NCBI RefSeq assembly: GCF_000445475.1
Contig: NZ_AUPZ01000002.1
Coordinates: 62,001-126,000 of the forward strand
Direction: 5' to 3'
Source: Sulfurimonas hongkongensis
Lineage (GTDB): Bacteria > Campylobacterota > Campylobacteria > Campylobacterales > Sulfurimonadaceae
Length of the DNA stretch: 64,000 bases
Part shown: positions 24,480 to 32,867 of the stretch, in pieces
Position numbering within the stretch: position 1 is the first letter of the stretch
Layout of the letters: every line of letters begins with the position of its first letter
Notes under the pieces: generated by a model
The model's input: the letters and a program-made list of their open reading frames with translations, nothing else
Told to the model about the DNA's origin: nothing
Database searches by the model: none
Translations under genes and position numbers: made by a program

Positions 24480-24724
24480 GACAACTCCTTTACATACTCG
24501 CCCTGGAGTGATTTTGGGGTTGATTTGGTAGTAGGAATCTTAAGTACCTCATACATTTTGGTACTATCTAAAAAGTTGATACTAATGATACTACCAACTT
24601 CAACATTTTTACTAGCCTTAGCTACTGTACCATCTATCAAAACAACCTTGTTGTTTATCATATCCTGTGCAACTGAACGCCTTTTTGTAATATTTACGGA
24701 GTTTAAAAACTTATCTATTCTCAT
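24476..24724 (-). CDS. S4-domain RNA-binding protein
   Basis: An 82-residue protein made up of one S4 domain: MRIDKFLNSVNITKRRSVAQ followed by DMINNKVVLIDGTVAKASK and VEVGSIISINF. The family includes HslR and RqcP, which bind ribosomal RNA or stalled 50S-peptidyl-tRNA complexes; which of these applies here is not clear, but the size fits. It is the first gene of the S4-trpD-tsaE-lptB-rpoN-TIGR02757 run and overlaps trpD by 4 bases. Confidence 0.88.
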   Translation of the reverse strand: MRIDKFLNSVNITKRRSVAQDMINNKVVLIDGTVAKASKNVEVGSIISINFLDSTKMYEVLKIPTTKSTPKSLQGEYVKELS

Positions 24725-24755
24725 TTTTTTGTACTTTATTTGTTATTTGTTGAGC

Positions 24756-24761
24756 ATTGTA
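24756..24761 (-). promoter_or_regulatory. Possible -10 box of the S4-rpoN transcript
   Basis: Minus strand TACAAT, 31 bases before the S4 gene ATG. The match to TATAAT is imperfect, and no better site lies between the gene and the repeat at 24882-24945. Confidence 0.3.
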
Positions 24762-24881
24762 GAATATTAAAACTGAGAATATAGTAAGAGTTGGAACATT
24801 TTTTGCTGTTTTTTCTGATTTTTGGCAATATTTATAGTCTGTATCAGTATCAAAAAAGTAGTAAATTAAAATATAATTTTC

Positions 24882-24945
24882 AATTAAATCTTCTGATTAA
24901 TCTACAAACTAGATTCCATGTCAAGCACTAAATGGCGAGACACGC
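24882..24945. repeat. Copy 1 of a 64-bp dispersed intergenic repeat
   Basis: Matches 45805-45868 at 55 of 64 positions by direct comparison, in the same orientation. Shared parts include ttctgattaa, aaactagattcc, tgtcaagca and gacacgc. In this copy the central stem (attccatg / cactaaat) is degraded, so it is probably the older copy. It lies between the response regulator gene and the S4 gene. Confidence 0.75.
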
Positions 24946-24989
24946 ATACTTTTTATTTGGATATATTAATTCTTATTATGTTTGTAGTG

Positions 24990-25748
24990 TTAGATTTGTT
25001 GGACTATCCTATATCCTAGTCCATGAACATTTTTTATAAGTTCACGCGGAAGTTTTTGTCTAAGCTTATACACAAGTTTTCTAACATTATCTAAGCTTAC
25101 ATCTTTTGAAGATAAATATAGATAGTTTACTATTTCATCATTTGAAACACTTTGGTTTAGCTTTGAGAGCATTATTTCTAAGATAAGCTTCTCATAAGGG
25201 CTTAAAAATATTTCATTTTTATCTTTATATAGAGTTTTTTCTCTTATATTAAAGTGTACATTTTCAGAGAGATTTATGATGTTTGAGAGTTCGCTCTCTT
25301 TATATATCGCTAAACAAACTAGTGACAGCTCATCTAGTAAAGAGTTGAAATCAACTGGCTTTGGTATAAAACGTCTAATGCCAAGATTTAAAAATTCTAA
25401 AAGATAGTTTGTCTCTTTATGAGCAGAGAGTATTACTACATTTTGCGTAGGATTTATCTTCTTGATAGCTTTTGAAAGCCCTACTCCATCCATATTTGGC
25501 ATCACTATATCGCTCAAAACTAAGTCATAAGTTTCATTGTTTTTTACTCTATTTTCATACAAAGCAAGGGCCTCTTTGCCATCAAAGGCTACATCTACAC
25601 TCAAAAATAGAGAACTTAGTATTTTTTTTAAGCTTAGATGCAAAGGCACATAATCTTCAGCCATCAATAGACTCATATCTTTTGTATAATTTTTAAGTTT
25701 TAGTATCTTGTGTTTATCTCTATCTATATCTATATTTAAAGTTTCCAT
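24990..25748 (-). CDS. Response regulator with winged-helix output
   Basis: A 252-residue OmpR/PhoB-type regulator. The receiver domain starts only at about residue 25 after a charged leader; it has the acidic pair at E31-D32, phospho-acceptor D80 in DLVLSDIVMPNMDG, the switch Ser in VVILSAH and K130 in FIPKPVD. A winged-helix domain follows from about residue 155, ending VRKLVYKLRQKLPRELIKN and VHGLGYRI. It is 107 bases downstream of the histidine kinase gene on the same strand, so it is its likely partner. Target genes are unknown. Confidence 0.9.
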   Translation of the reverse strand: METLNIDIDRDKHKILKLKNYTKDMSLLMAEDYVPLHLSLKKILSSLFLSVDVAFDGKEALALYENRVKNNETYDLVLSDIVMPNMDGVGLSKAIKKINPTQNVVILSAHKETNYLLEFLNLGIRRFIPKPVDFNSLLDELSLVCLAIYKESELSNIINLSENVHFNIREKTLYKDKNEIFLSPYEKLILEIMLSKLNQSVSNDEIVNYLYLSSKDVSLDNVRKLVYKLRQKLPRELIKNVHGLGYRIVQQI

Positions 25749-25855
25749 AGCTTGAATTGTACGACAAAAACACTTTTAAGTCCATTTCTCTCTACATCTA
25801 CACTTTAGAATATTTTTAATATAGCCCCTTTATTCATAGAGAACCCTTTAGTATG

Positions 25856-27028
25856 CTATCTATATATACTCTTTTGAATTGGTAACACTATCTCAAACAC
25901 TGCTCCGCTAGCTTTGTTTTTTGCGCTTATACTACCATGTAAGTGCTCACAAATGATTATCTTAGAGACGTATAGTCCTAGCCCTGTTCCATTTTTTTGT
26001 TTTTTGGTAGAGAAGTATAAGTCAAAAACTTTATCTATTATATCTTCATCTATTCCGCCTGCATTATCTTCAATGTTAATATAGATGCCATTAGCGTCAC
26101 TACTACAAGAGACTTTTACAAACTTATCTTTTTTTCCATCAGCAAAGGCCTCTTTAGCATTTGCAACTATATTTATCAAAGCCTGTATAAGTTCACTTTT
26201 AAATGTTTTTAGCACTATCTTTTGGCACTTATTTTCAAAGACTAAGGCAATTGCTGATTTAGCAAACTGCTTTTCTAAAAGAGCTATACTGCTAGTTATA
26301 ACATCACTTAAGACAAACTCTTCTTCTTGTTTACTCTCTTTAAAGAAGCTTCTAAAGTCATCAATAGTGTCTGAGAGATACTTTATTTGTCTATTTATAC
26401 CCTCTAAATCATCTTTTAGTACGCTAATGTCTAACTCATCTAGGAGTATATTTAAGATGATATTATTTGATATCATTCCTATTGTAGTTATGGGTTGCCG
26501 CCACTGATGGGCTATCATCTCTATCATCTCACCCATCACAATATTTTTAGACTTTACTAAAAGAATCTTTTCTTGTTCTGTTATCTTTTTACTTGACTCT
26601 TCTACCTTATACTCTAGCTCCGCATTGAAACTCTCTAAAGCCTCAACTCCTTTACAAGCACTTATAGCAAAGTTTATCTTTTTTTGAAATCTAGATATAA
26701 GCGATATAATGTACTCCATCTCTTCATCATATCTGCCCTCATATACGAAGCTAAGATAACCTATCTTCAAAGGTAAAACAACTACTACTTTATCACCTTG
26801 AGTAAAACTAAAGCATCTGTTTTCTTTTAATCTCTCTCTATCAATTTCTATCTGACAATGCTTTCCAATATTTATTATGATGTCGTCATCTTTAGAATAA
26901 CTCGTATAGATAGCCTTAGTTTGACGATAATAAGTTATCATAATCTCTGATATCATGCTCTCAAGTTCAAAAGAGTTGCCTATAGAGTTTAAACATTCAA
27001 ATAAGACTTCATCATTTTTTACACTCAC
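25856..27028 (-). CDS. Sensor histidine kinase, cytoplasmic
   Basis: A 390-residue kinase without membrane segments. Residues 1-125 form a GAF-like sensor of unknown ligand, followed by a coiled coil (about 128-165). The phospho-acceptor is H174 in MIAHQWRQPITT, a form of H-box common in Campylobacterota. The ATPase domain shows the N-box LINIVANAKEAF, the G1 motif EDNAGGI and the G2 motif GTGLGLYVSKII. The start is a GTG at 27028, overlapping the upstream gene's stop by 4 bases (GTGA) with AAGG inside that gene. A soluble sensor should respond to an internal signal. Confidence 0.9.
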   Translation of the reverse strand: MSVKNDEVLFECLNSIGNSFELESMISEIMITYYRQTKAIYTSYSKDDDIIINIGKHCQIEIDRERLKENRCFSFTQGDKVVVVLPLKIGYLSFVYEGRYDEEMEYIISLISRFQKKINFAISACKGVEALESFNAELEYKVEESSKKITEQEKILLVKSKNIVMGEMIEMIAHQWRQPITTIGMISNNIILNILLDELDISVLKDDLEGINRQIKYLSDTIDDFRSFFKESKQEEEFVLSDVITSSIALLEKQFAKSAIALVFENKCQKIVLKTFKSELIQALINIVANAKEAFADGKKDKFVKVSCSSDANGIYINIEDNAGGIDEDIIDKVFDLYFSTKKQKNGTGLGLYVSKIIICEHLHGSISAKNKASGAVFEIVLPIQKSIYR

Positions 27029-28725
27029 CTTAAACTCTCTTGTATATTTTTTGATGGATGACCTATATAGTAGCCTTGCATAAAATCAACATTTAACTCT
27101 AAAAGTTTCTCATAAAGCTCTTTTGAACTAACAAACTCAGCTATAACTTTGATGTCAAATTTATGAGCAAACTTGATTATAGTCTCTATAAAAAAGTGAA
27201 TTTTTTCATCTTCGAGCATATTTTGAACAAGTGAACCATCAAGCTTTATAAAATCTGGATTTATATTAAAGATATATGCAAAGTTAGAGTATCCACTTCC
27301 AAAGTCATCTATAGCAACTCTAACACCCAGAGCTTTAAACCTCTTTAAAAAACTATCTGCTACAGCAATGTCATCAATAATGTCACTCTCAACTATCTCA
27401 AAAATCAACCTATGAGCTAAAGAATTTTTAACTATATAAGACTCTAGTGAGTTTAAAAACTCACTATTTTTCATATCTGAGTATGTAAAATTAAGCGAGA
27501 AAACTCCAGCTGTACTAGTTGCAAACTCTAGTGCTTTAAAAATCGTAACTTCTGACATTTGATTGTAGTAGTTATGATCTTTAGCGATCTGTAAAAAAGA
27601 GATAGGCGTTAAGTATTCATCTTTTAAAATATCTTCTTGGATACGCATCAAAACTTCATGTTTTACATTTCCATCACTATCTACAATGGGCTGAAAAAAT
27701 GGAATAACAAGATTATTCTTTAAGCTTGATTGTAAAATCCTCTTTACTCTTATTATCTCTTTGGCACTTTGAGACTCATCGCAAATATCTTGATACATCG
27801 CATATTTTAGAGAGTTCCTCTTAGCATATGACATAGTTTTGTAAAGCTCTTCTAGAAGATTACTATGTCCTTTAATCATGGCAACTCTTACATGCACGCT
27901 TAAATCTTTTTCATCACTTATTTTAAAATCTTTTTTCTCTAAGAGAGTAGATATTTTAATAGCATCATCTCTTAATTTCTTACAATTATAATTCATATCA
28001 CTTTTTATAAGCACAAAGTTATCACTAGAGATTCTAAATGTAGTAAAGTCATACTTCTTAGCCTCAGTTTTTAAAACATTTGCAAACTGCAATAAAAAAT
28101 CATTTCCATGTACATAAGAGTAACCCTCATTTATAAGTCTAAATCCATTTATATTTATTAGCATGGCATATTTTTGAGTAGTATAACTGAGCATATCCAC
28201 TAGATATGAGTAGTTATAAAGGTTGGTTAGTGGATCTAAAATATGCTTATTTTCATGAAGTAAAGATTGTTCTTCTATCTTTTTAATAACTTTATTATGA
28301 TGCTTTATCATTTTGTCTCTATTTATCTTCTCAACACTCTGAAAAATCTGCTCAAACATCATATCAACATCTATAGGCTTTAAGACATATCCAGAGATTC
28401 CATTTTGGACTAATTTTAAGATTTGATCAACATCTTTGTGAGCTGAAATTATTATGATATTCTGATTTGTATTGTGTTCTTTTATCTTTGAACTTAAAGC
28501 TTGTCCATCAATGTTTGGCATGTTTAAGTCAGTTATGATTAAATCATAATATTTATTTTTGTAGAGTCTCAAGGCTTCTTCACCATCAGAGGCGAGGTCT
28601 AAGTCATCAAAAATTTTTCTAAGAACCCTGCTTGTTTGTATCAATATACCCTCTTCATCTTCAACATACAATACACTGATGTTTTGACACATATTACGAA
28701 GTTTTTTTAAACAATTTACATCCAC
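27025..28725 (-). CDS. Receiver-GGDEF-EAL protein with degenerate GGDEF
   Basis: A 566-residue response regulator for cyclic di-GMP turnover. The receiver (about 15-130) has E22-D23, phospho-acceptor D66 in LIITDLNMP and K116 in YVLKPID. The GGDEF-like domain (about 160-300) has SSDNF at 233-237 in place of GGDEF, so cyclase activity is unlikely. The EAL domain (about 325-560) keeps EVLMR for EALxR, VAIDDFGSGYSN, FIKLDGSLV and MQGYYIGHP, so it may be an active phosphodiesterase. The start is a GTG at 28725 with GAGG upstream. It shares a transcript with the histidine kinase, which could phosphorylate it. Confidence 0.9.
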   Translation of the reverse strand: MDVNCLKKLRNMCQNISVLYVEDEEGILIQTSRVLRKIFDDLDLASDGEEALRLYKNKYYDLIITDLNMPNIDGQALSSKIKEHNTNQNIIIISAHKDVDQILKLVQNGISGYVLKPIDVDMMFEQIFQSVEKINRDKMIKHHNKVIKKIEEQSLLHENKHILDPLTNLYNYSYLVDMLSYTTQKYAMLININGFRLINEGYSYVHGNDFLLQFANVLKTEAKKYDFTTFRISSDNFVLIKSDMNYNCKKLRDDAIKISTLLEKKDFKISDEKDLSVHVRVAMIKGHSNLLEELYKTMSYAKRNSLKYAMYQDICDESQSAKEIIRVKRILQSSLKNNLVIPFFQPIVDSDGNVKHEVLMRIQEDILKDEYLTPISFLQIAKDHNYYNQMSEVTIFKALEFATSTAGVFSLNFTYSDMKNSEFLNSLESYIVKNSLAHRLIFEIVESDIIDDIAVADSFLKRFKALGVRVAIDDFGSGYSNFAYIFNINPDFIKLDGSLVQNMLEDEKIHFFIETIIKFAHKFDIKVIAEFVSSKELYEKLLELNVDFMQGYYIGHPSKNIQESLR

Positions 28726-28810
28726 AACACTCTACCTCAATTGATTTTATCTTGTATAGTTTAAATCAATAGTGTCATTTATTTGTCACATTATTCATAT
28801 TTTTTAGTAT

Positions 28811-30586
28811 TTATGATGCAAATCCACTCTTAAAGCACTCTTTTGCTACGACTATTTGCTTCTGTTTCTCTTTTCTTTTTGTATCTTTTTCTACAAAAAT
28901 TTTCTTTCGCGATTTTGGATCTAACTCTGTGTAGTACATAACTGCGGAGTAAGTGCTAGGTGTGGGAGTAAAGACTTGAGCTTGTTCTGGGTTCATCTTT
29001 AGCTCATCTGTTGTAAAACGCTTTAGCTCATGCATATCTTTCTCCTCACATCCAGGATGTGCAGCTATAAGATAGTAGGTTAAAAATTGATTTTTACCTG
29101 ACTCTCTGTTTAGCCTATCATATAGCTTTTTAAAGTCAACTAGAGTCCCTTTACCAGGTTTTCCCATAAGCTCTAAAACATGTTGCTGTGTATGCTCGGG
29201 AGCTACTTTCATCTGCCCAGAGATGTGATGCTCTACCATCTCTTTTAAGTATGAATATCCATGTTTTTTATCCGCAGTAATAAGATCATATCTAACTCCA
29301 GACGCAACAAAGGCTTTCCTAACTCCTTCTACTTCTCTTACCTTTCTAAGTAGGTTGATGTTTCTTTCATGATTCACATGCATAACCTTACAAAGCCTTT
29401 CTGCATCTACACAGCGTATATCATCACAAGTACCTTTTTTAAGCTTTTTAACACACTCATAGCCATACATATTTGCAGTGGGACCACCGACATCACTTAT
29501 GATACCTTTGTAGTCTTTATACTTGTTAAACTCTTTTGCTTCTTCTAAAATATTGGCTTCTGTTCTAGTTCTGATGGTTCTACCCTGATGAACACCGATG
29601 GCACAAAAGTTACACTCTCCCCAGCATCCATGATGAGTCATGATGGAAAATTTTATAGTCTCTAGGCACTTAACCTTTCCAAACTTTCTATAGTAAGGAT
29701 GCAGCTCTCTTGTAAAGGGTAAGTTGGAGTTTGCATCCATCTCCTCTTGGTTTAAATAGTCACAGGGTGGATTTTGTATAAGATATCTATCATCCACTTT
29801 TTGGCAGAGTCCTCTTGCACTGATGGGGTCATTATTATCGTAAAAATCATCAAATAGGTCGATGTAACGCTCTTTATCATCCACGCACTCTTGATGTGAT
29901 GGAAGTTGTATATATTCATATTTTGGCTCTTTTGAGATGTAGCAAACTCCTCTGATATGTGTATAGTCGCTTGCTTCTTCTATAGCACGAGTTAGCTCCT
30001 CTAGTGCTATCTCACCCATCCCATAGATAAGAATATCAGCCTTTGAGTCAAAGAGTATTGGCTTTTTTAGCTTGTTTTGCCAGTAGTCATAATGACTTAC
30101 ACGTCTGAGGGAGGCTTCGATTCCCCCTATAACCAGAGGAACTGTTCCCTTAAAGTATCTTCTTATAAGATTGCAGTAAACACTAAGAGCTCGGTCTGGC
30201 CTTTTGTCGTTTTTTCCACCGGGAGTATAGTCATCTGTATTTCTAAACTTTTTTGTAGCAGTATAGTTACTAACCATACTATCAACACTTCCACCGCTCA
30301 CGCCCCAGTAGAGTCTAGGTTCACCTAGCCTTTTTATATCAACGCCACTATTTATATCAGGCTGACCTATCATTCCAACCCTATAACCGAGTCTCTCTAG
30401 CATCCGACCAACCATTGCCACACCGATAAAAGGAGAGTCTATATATGCATCTCCACTAACTAGGATAACATCGCATTTATCCCAGCCAAGAGCATCCATC
30501 TCTGCTTTTGTTGTTGGCAAAAAATCTTTTTCGCTAAACTCTACAGTGTTTCGTTTTGTTTGGTTATTTTTACTTCTTCTACTCAA
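28811..30586 (-). CDS. YgiQ-family radical SAM protein
   Basis: A 591-residue member of the YgiQ family, whose reaction is not established. It has an N-terminal cobalamin-like Rossmann part (DVILVSGDAYIDSPFIGVAM), then the [4Fe-4S] cluster motif CxxxCxxC in HHGCWGECNFCAIGVHQGR, a further cysteine pair in CDDIRCVDAERLC, and the C-terminal extension ending in PTPSTYSAVMYYTELDP. The start is a TTG at 30586; the reading frame before FLPTTKAEMDALGW agrees with family N-termini. It is divergent from the acyl-CoA synthetase gene, with 56 bases between. Confidence 0.92.
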   Translation of the reverse strand: MSRRSKNNQTKRNTVEFSEKDFLPTTKAEMDALGWDKCDVILVSGDAYIDSPFIGVAMVGRMLERLGYRVGMIGQPDINSGVDIKRLGEPRLYWGVSGGSVDSMVSNYTATKKFRNTDDYTPGGKNDKRPDRALSVYCNLIRRYFKGTVPLVIGGIEASLRRVSHYDYWQNKLKKPILFDSKADILIYGMGEIALEELTRAIEEASDYTHIRGVCYISKEPKYEYIQLPSHQECVDDKERYIDLFDDFYDNNDPISARGLCQKVDDRYLIQNPPCDYLNQEEMDANSNLPFTRELHPYYRKFGKVKCLETIKFSIMTHHGCWGECNFCAIGVHQGRTIRTRTEANILEEAKEFNKYKDYKGIISDVGGPTANMYGYECVKKLKKGTCDDIRCVDAERLCKVMHVNHERNINLLRKVREVEGVRKAFVASGVRYDLITADKKHGYSYLKEMVEHHISGQMKVAPEHTQQHVLELMGKPGKGTLVDFKKLYDRLNRESGKNQFLTYYLIAAHPGCEEKDMHELKRFTTDELKMNPEQAQVFTPTPSTYSAVMYYTELDPKSRKKIFVEKDTKRKEKQKQIVVAKECFKSGFAS

Positions 30587-30603
30587 GGTATCTCATTTTT
30601 AAG

Positions 30604-30609
30604 TATAAT
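30604..30609 (+). promoter_or_regulatory. -10 box of the acyl-CoA synthetase gene
   Basis: AAGTATAATGAT about 34 bases before the ATG at 30643; leader about 27 bases with an AGAG ribosome-binding site. Confidence 0.5.
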
Positions 30610-30642
30610 GATACTCAATCAAATTAAAATAAGAGATTAGTT

Positions 30643-32328
30643 ATGACATACCCTTATGAAAATTTAGACAACTATACATTACCAAGTCTATTAAATCGTT
30701 CAATTAAACTCTATGGAGACAACAATGCACTAAGCAAACTCTCAGAAGTACCCATGAAGTATAGAGAGTTTGGGCAAAAAGTACAAGAGACTGTAAAACT
30801 ACTTCAAGACAATGGTATCTCTCATGGCGATAAGGTAGTACTTCTTAGCCAAAATATGCCAAATTGGGGCATAGCTTACTTTAGTGTTACTTATATCGGT
30901 GCCGTTATAGTACCTGTACTTCCAGACTTTCATCCATCAGAGGTTCTTCATATACTTCGCCACTCTGAAGCAAAAGCGGCTTTTGTATCTCGCAAGCATA
31001 TAAGCACACTAGAAGAGAGTAACAACACTGATTTAGAGTTTGCTATAGAGCTAGATAGCCTTAAAATTATTGATGAGTCTATAAATAAAAGCCACCTCGG
31101 CGAGCTTGCAAAAAGAACCAAAGAGATGGCAAAAAAACTATCAAACACAGCTACAAAAGAGCCAAAAGAGGATGATTTAGCCGCTATTATATACACATCA
31201 GGAACAACAGGACACTCAAAAGGTGTTATGCTAAGTCACAAAAACATTGTAACAAATGCTCTCTCAACTCACTCCATTTTAGAGATAACAAAAGATGATG
31301 TCTTTTTATCCATACTTCCACTAGCTCACACTTATGAATGTACAGTTGGGCTGATAGTTCCCATACTGCATGGTTCAAGTGTTGTATATATTGACAAAAC
31401 ACCAACTCCAAGTGTTTTACTAAAAGCTTTTGAGATTGTAAAGCCGACGATGATGCTAAGCGTGCCTCTAATTATAGAGAAGATTTACAAAAACAGAGTC
31501 TTACCAAAGTTTACAGGCTCTTTTATTATGAGAAACCTCTATAAAAACAGCTTTATACGAAAAAAATTAAACAAAATAGCTGGAAAAAAACTCTTAGAGA
31601 CCTTTGGCGGCAGGCTTAGATTTTTTGGTATAGGTGGAGCGGCTCTTTCACCATATGTTGAGAAGTTCCTTCTAGAGGCTGAATTTCCTTATACCGTTGG
31701 TTATGGTTTAACTGAGACTGCACCTTTGTTAGCTGGTACAAACATTAATCTTCCTCCAAAGTACAGATCAACTGGTCCAGCTTTTTATGGAGTTACTCTT
31801 AAGATTAAAGATGCAGACCCTATCACTAAAGAGGGAGAAATTATCGCTTCATCCCCAAGCGTGATGTTAGGATACTACAAAGACAAAGAAAAAACTGATG
31901 AAGTGATGGAAGACGGTTGGCTCTTAACTGGAGACTTGGGCTATATAGATGAGGACGGTTATCTCTTTATTAGAGGTAGAAGCAAAAATGTTATCATCGG
32001 CTCAGATGGCAAAAATATATATCCAGAACAACTAGAGTCCATCATAAATCAAGATGAGGCTGTGCTTGATTCACTAGTAATAGAGCAAAACTCTAGATTA
32101 GTAGCAAGAGTTCACTTAGACTATGAACTATTAGATGAGAGATTTAATGCTAGCAAAAACTCTGATGCAAAGGTCAAAGAAGATATAACAGAATTTTTAG
32201 AAGAGTTACGACTTAAAGTAAATGATCAAGTAGCCTCATCTTCTAAGATGGTTAAGTTTATAGAACAAATAGAGCCATTTGTAAAAACTCCTACTAAAAA
32301 GATAAAAAGATATCTTTATGTTGAGTAA
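30643..32328 (+). CDS. Long-chain acyl-CoA synthetase (AMP-forming)
   Basis: Adenylate-forming ligase that activates fatty acids with CoA. The 561-residue protein has the AMP-binding P-loop AAIYTSGTTGHSKGVML in YTSGTTGHSKG form, the adenine-binding VGYGLTETAPLLAG and the hinge and C-terminal domain GWLLTGDLGYIDEDGYLF then RSKNVIIGSDGKNIYP. The final catalytic lysine is in TPTKKIKRYL. The soluble type resembles FadD/FAA1. It is followed directly by a FliL-like gene (TAA-ATG with no spacer). No beta-oxidation gene is in the window, so its use in membrane lipid turnover or exogenous fatty acid uptake is as likely as degradation. Confidence 0.88.
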   Translation: MTYPYENLDNYTLPSLLNRSIKLYGDNNALSKLSEVPMKYREFGQKVQETVKLLQDNGISHGDKVVLLSQNMPNWGIAYFSVTYIGAVIVPVLPDFHPSEVLHILRHSEAKAAFVSRKHISTLEESNNTDLEFAIELDSLKIIDESINKSHLGELAKRTKEMAKKLSNTATKEPKEDDLAAIIYTSGTTGHSKGVMLSHKNIVTNALSTHSILEITKDDVFLSILPLAHTYECTVGLIVPILHGSSVVYIDKTPTPSVLLKAFEIVKPTMMLSVPLIIEKIYKNRVLPKFTGSFIMRNLYKNSFIRKKLNKIAGKKLLETFGGRLRFFGIGGAALSPYVEKFLLEAEFPYTVGYGLTETAPLLAGTNINLPPKYRSTGPAFYGVTLKIKDADPITKEGEIIASSPSVMLGYYKDKEKTDEVMEDGWLLTGDLGYIDEDGYLFIRGRSKNVIIGSDGKNIYPEQLESIINQDEAVLDSLVIEQNSRLVARVHLDYELLDERFNASKNSDAKVKEDITEFLEELRLKVNDQVASSSKMVKFIEQIEPFVKTPTKKIKRYLYVE

Positions 32329-32865
32329 ATGACCATGTTGCAAAAAATTATAAAAATATTTATATTACTTATCATATCAGTTCTTCTTGTTTTAATGATT
32401 GTCTATGGCGTATCAAATTCAGATTTCAAAAACTTAAAAAAGTACAATGAAGAAGATTACGGCATCAACAATATAAGAGATAAGATGCAAAATCCATCAA
32501 AAAGAAAACAGGAGTTTGCAAAAGAGAGATTTTATACTAACAGAGTGACTGTTAAAAGCTCTACTATGGCAAATCTAGGCGACTTTACTGTAAATATTGC
32601 TGGGGATAAAAAGCTTATACTTAACATATCACTAAAGTATAAAGAGAAAAATAAAAATGCTTGGATAAGTACAGGGGCTGCAAAAAATGAGATTTTAGCT
32701 AAAGGCGATGTACTAAGAGATGCAGTTATTCATACTTTTTCAAACTCAAATAGCGCCAGAGTAACAAACCATAGAATGAAAAAAGAGTTAGTTAAAAACA
32801 TAAACACTTATCTCTCAGAAGGAGAGATAGAAGAGGTTTATTTTAATAGATTTTTAATCCAGTAA
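32329..32865 (+). CDS. FliL-like single-span membrane protein
   Basis: A 178-residue protein with an N-terminal membrane helix (about 5-27, IIKIFILLIISVLLVLMIVYG) and a periplasmic domain. That domain matches FliL in its plan: TMANLGDFTVNIAGDKKLIL (the 'LG-F-vNL' strand), LNISLKYKEK, then GDVLRDAVIHTF and the C-terminal GEIEEVYFNRFLIQ. FliL associates with the flagellar stator and basal body. Unlike flagellar operon fliL genes, this one stands behind an acyl-CoA synthetase gene with no gap, so it may be the cell's FliL or a FliL-domain paralog with another job. ATGs at 32329 and 32335 are both possible starts. Confidence 0.65.
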   Translation: MTMLQKIIKIFILLIISVLLVLMIVYGVSNSDFKNLKKYNEEDYGINNIRDKMQNPSKRKQEFAKERFYTNRVTVKSSTMANLGDFTVNIAGDKKLILNISLKYKEKNKNAWISTGAAKNEILAKGDVLRDAVIHTFSNSNSARVTNHRMKKELVKNINTYLSEGEIEEVYFNRFLIQ

Positions 32866-32867
32866 AC

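Noticed and set aside
24990-28725. The two-component/GGDEF-EAL group as a horizontally acquired island
   Set aside because: Base composition, codon use and the Campylobacterota-type H-box match the surroundings; no mobility gene is present.
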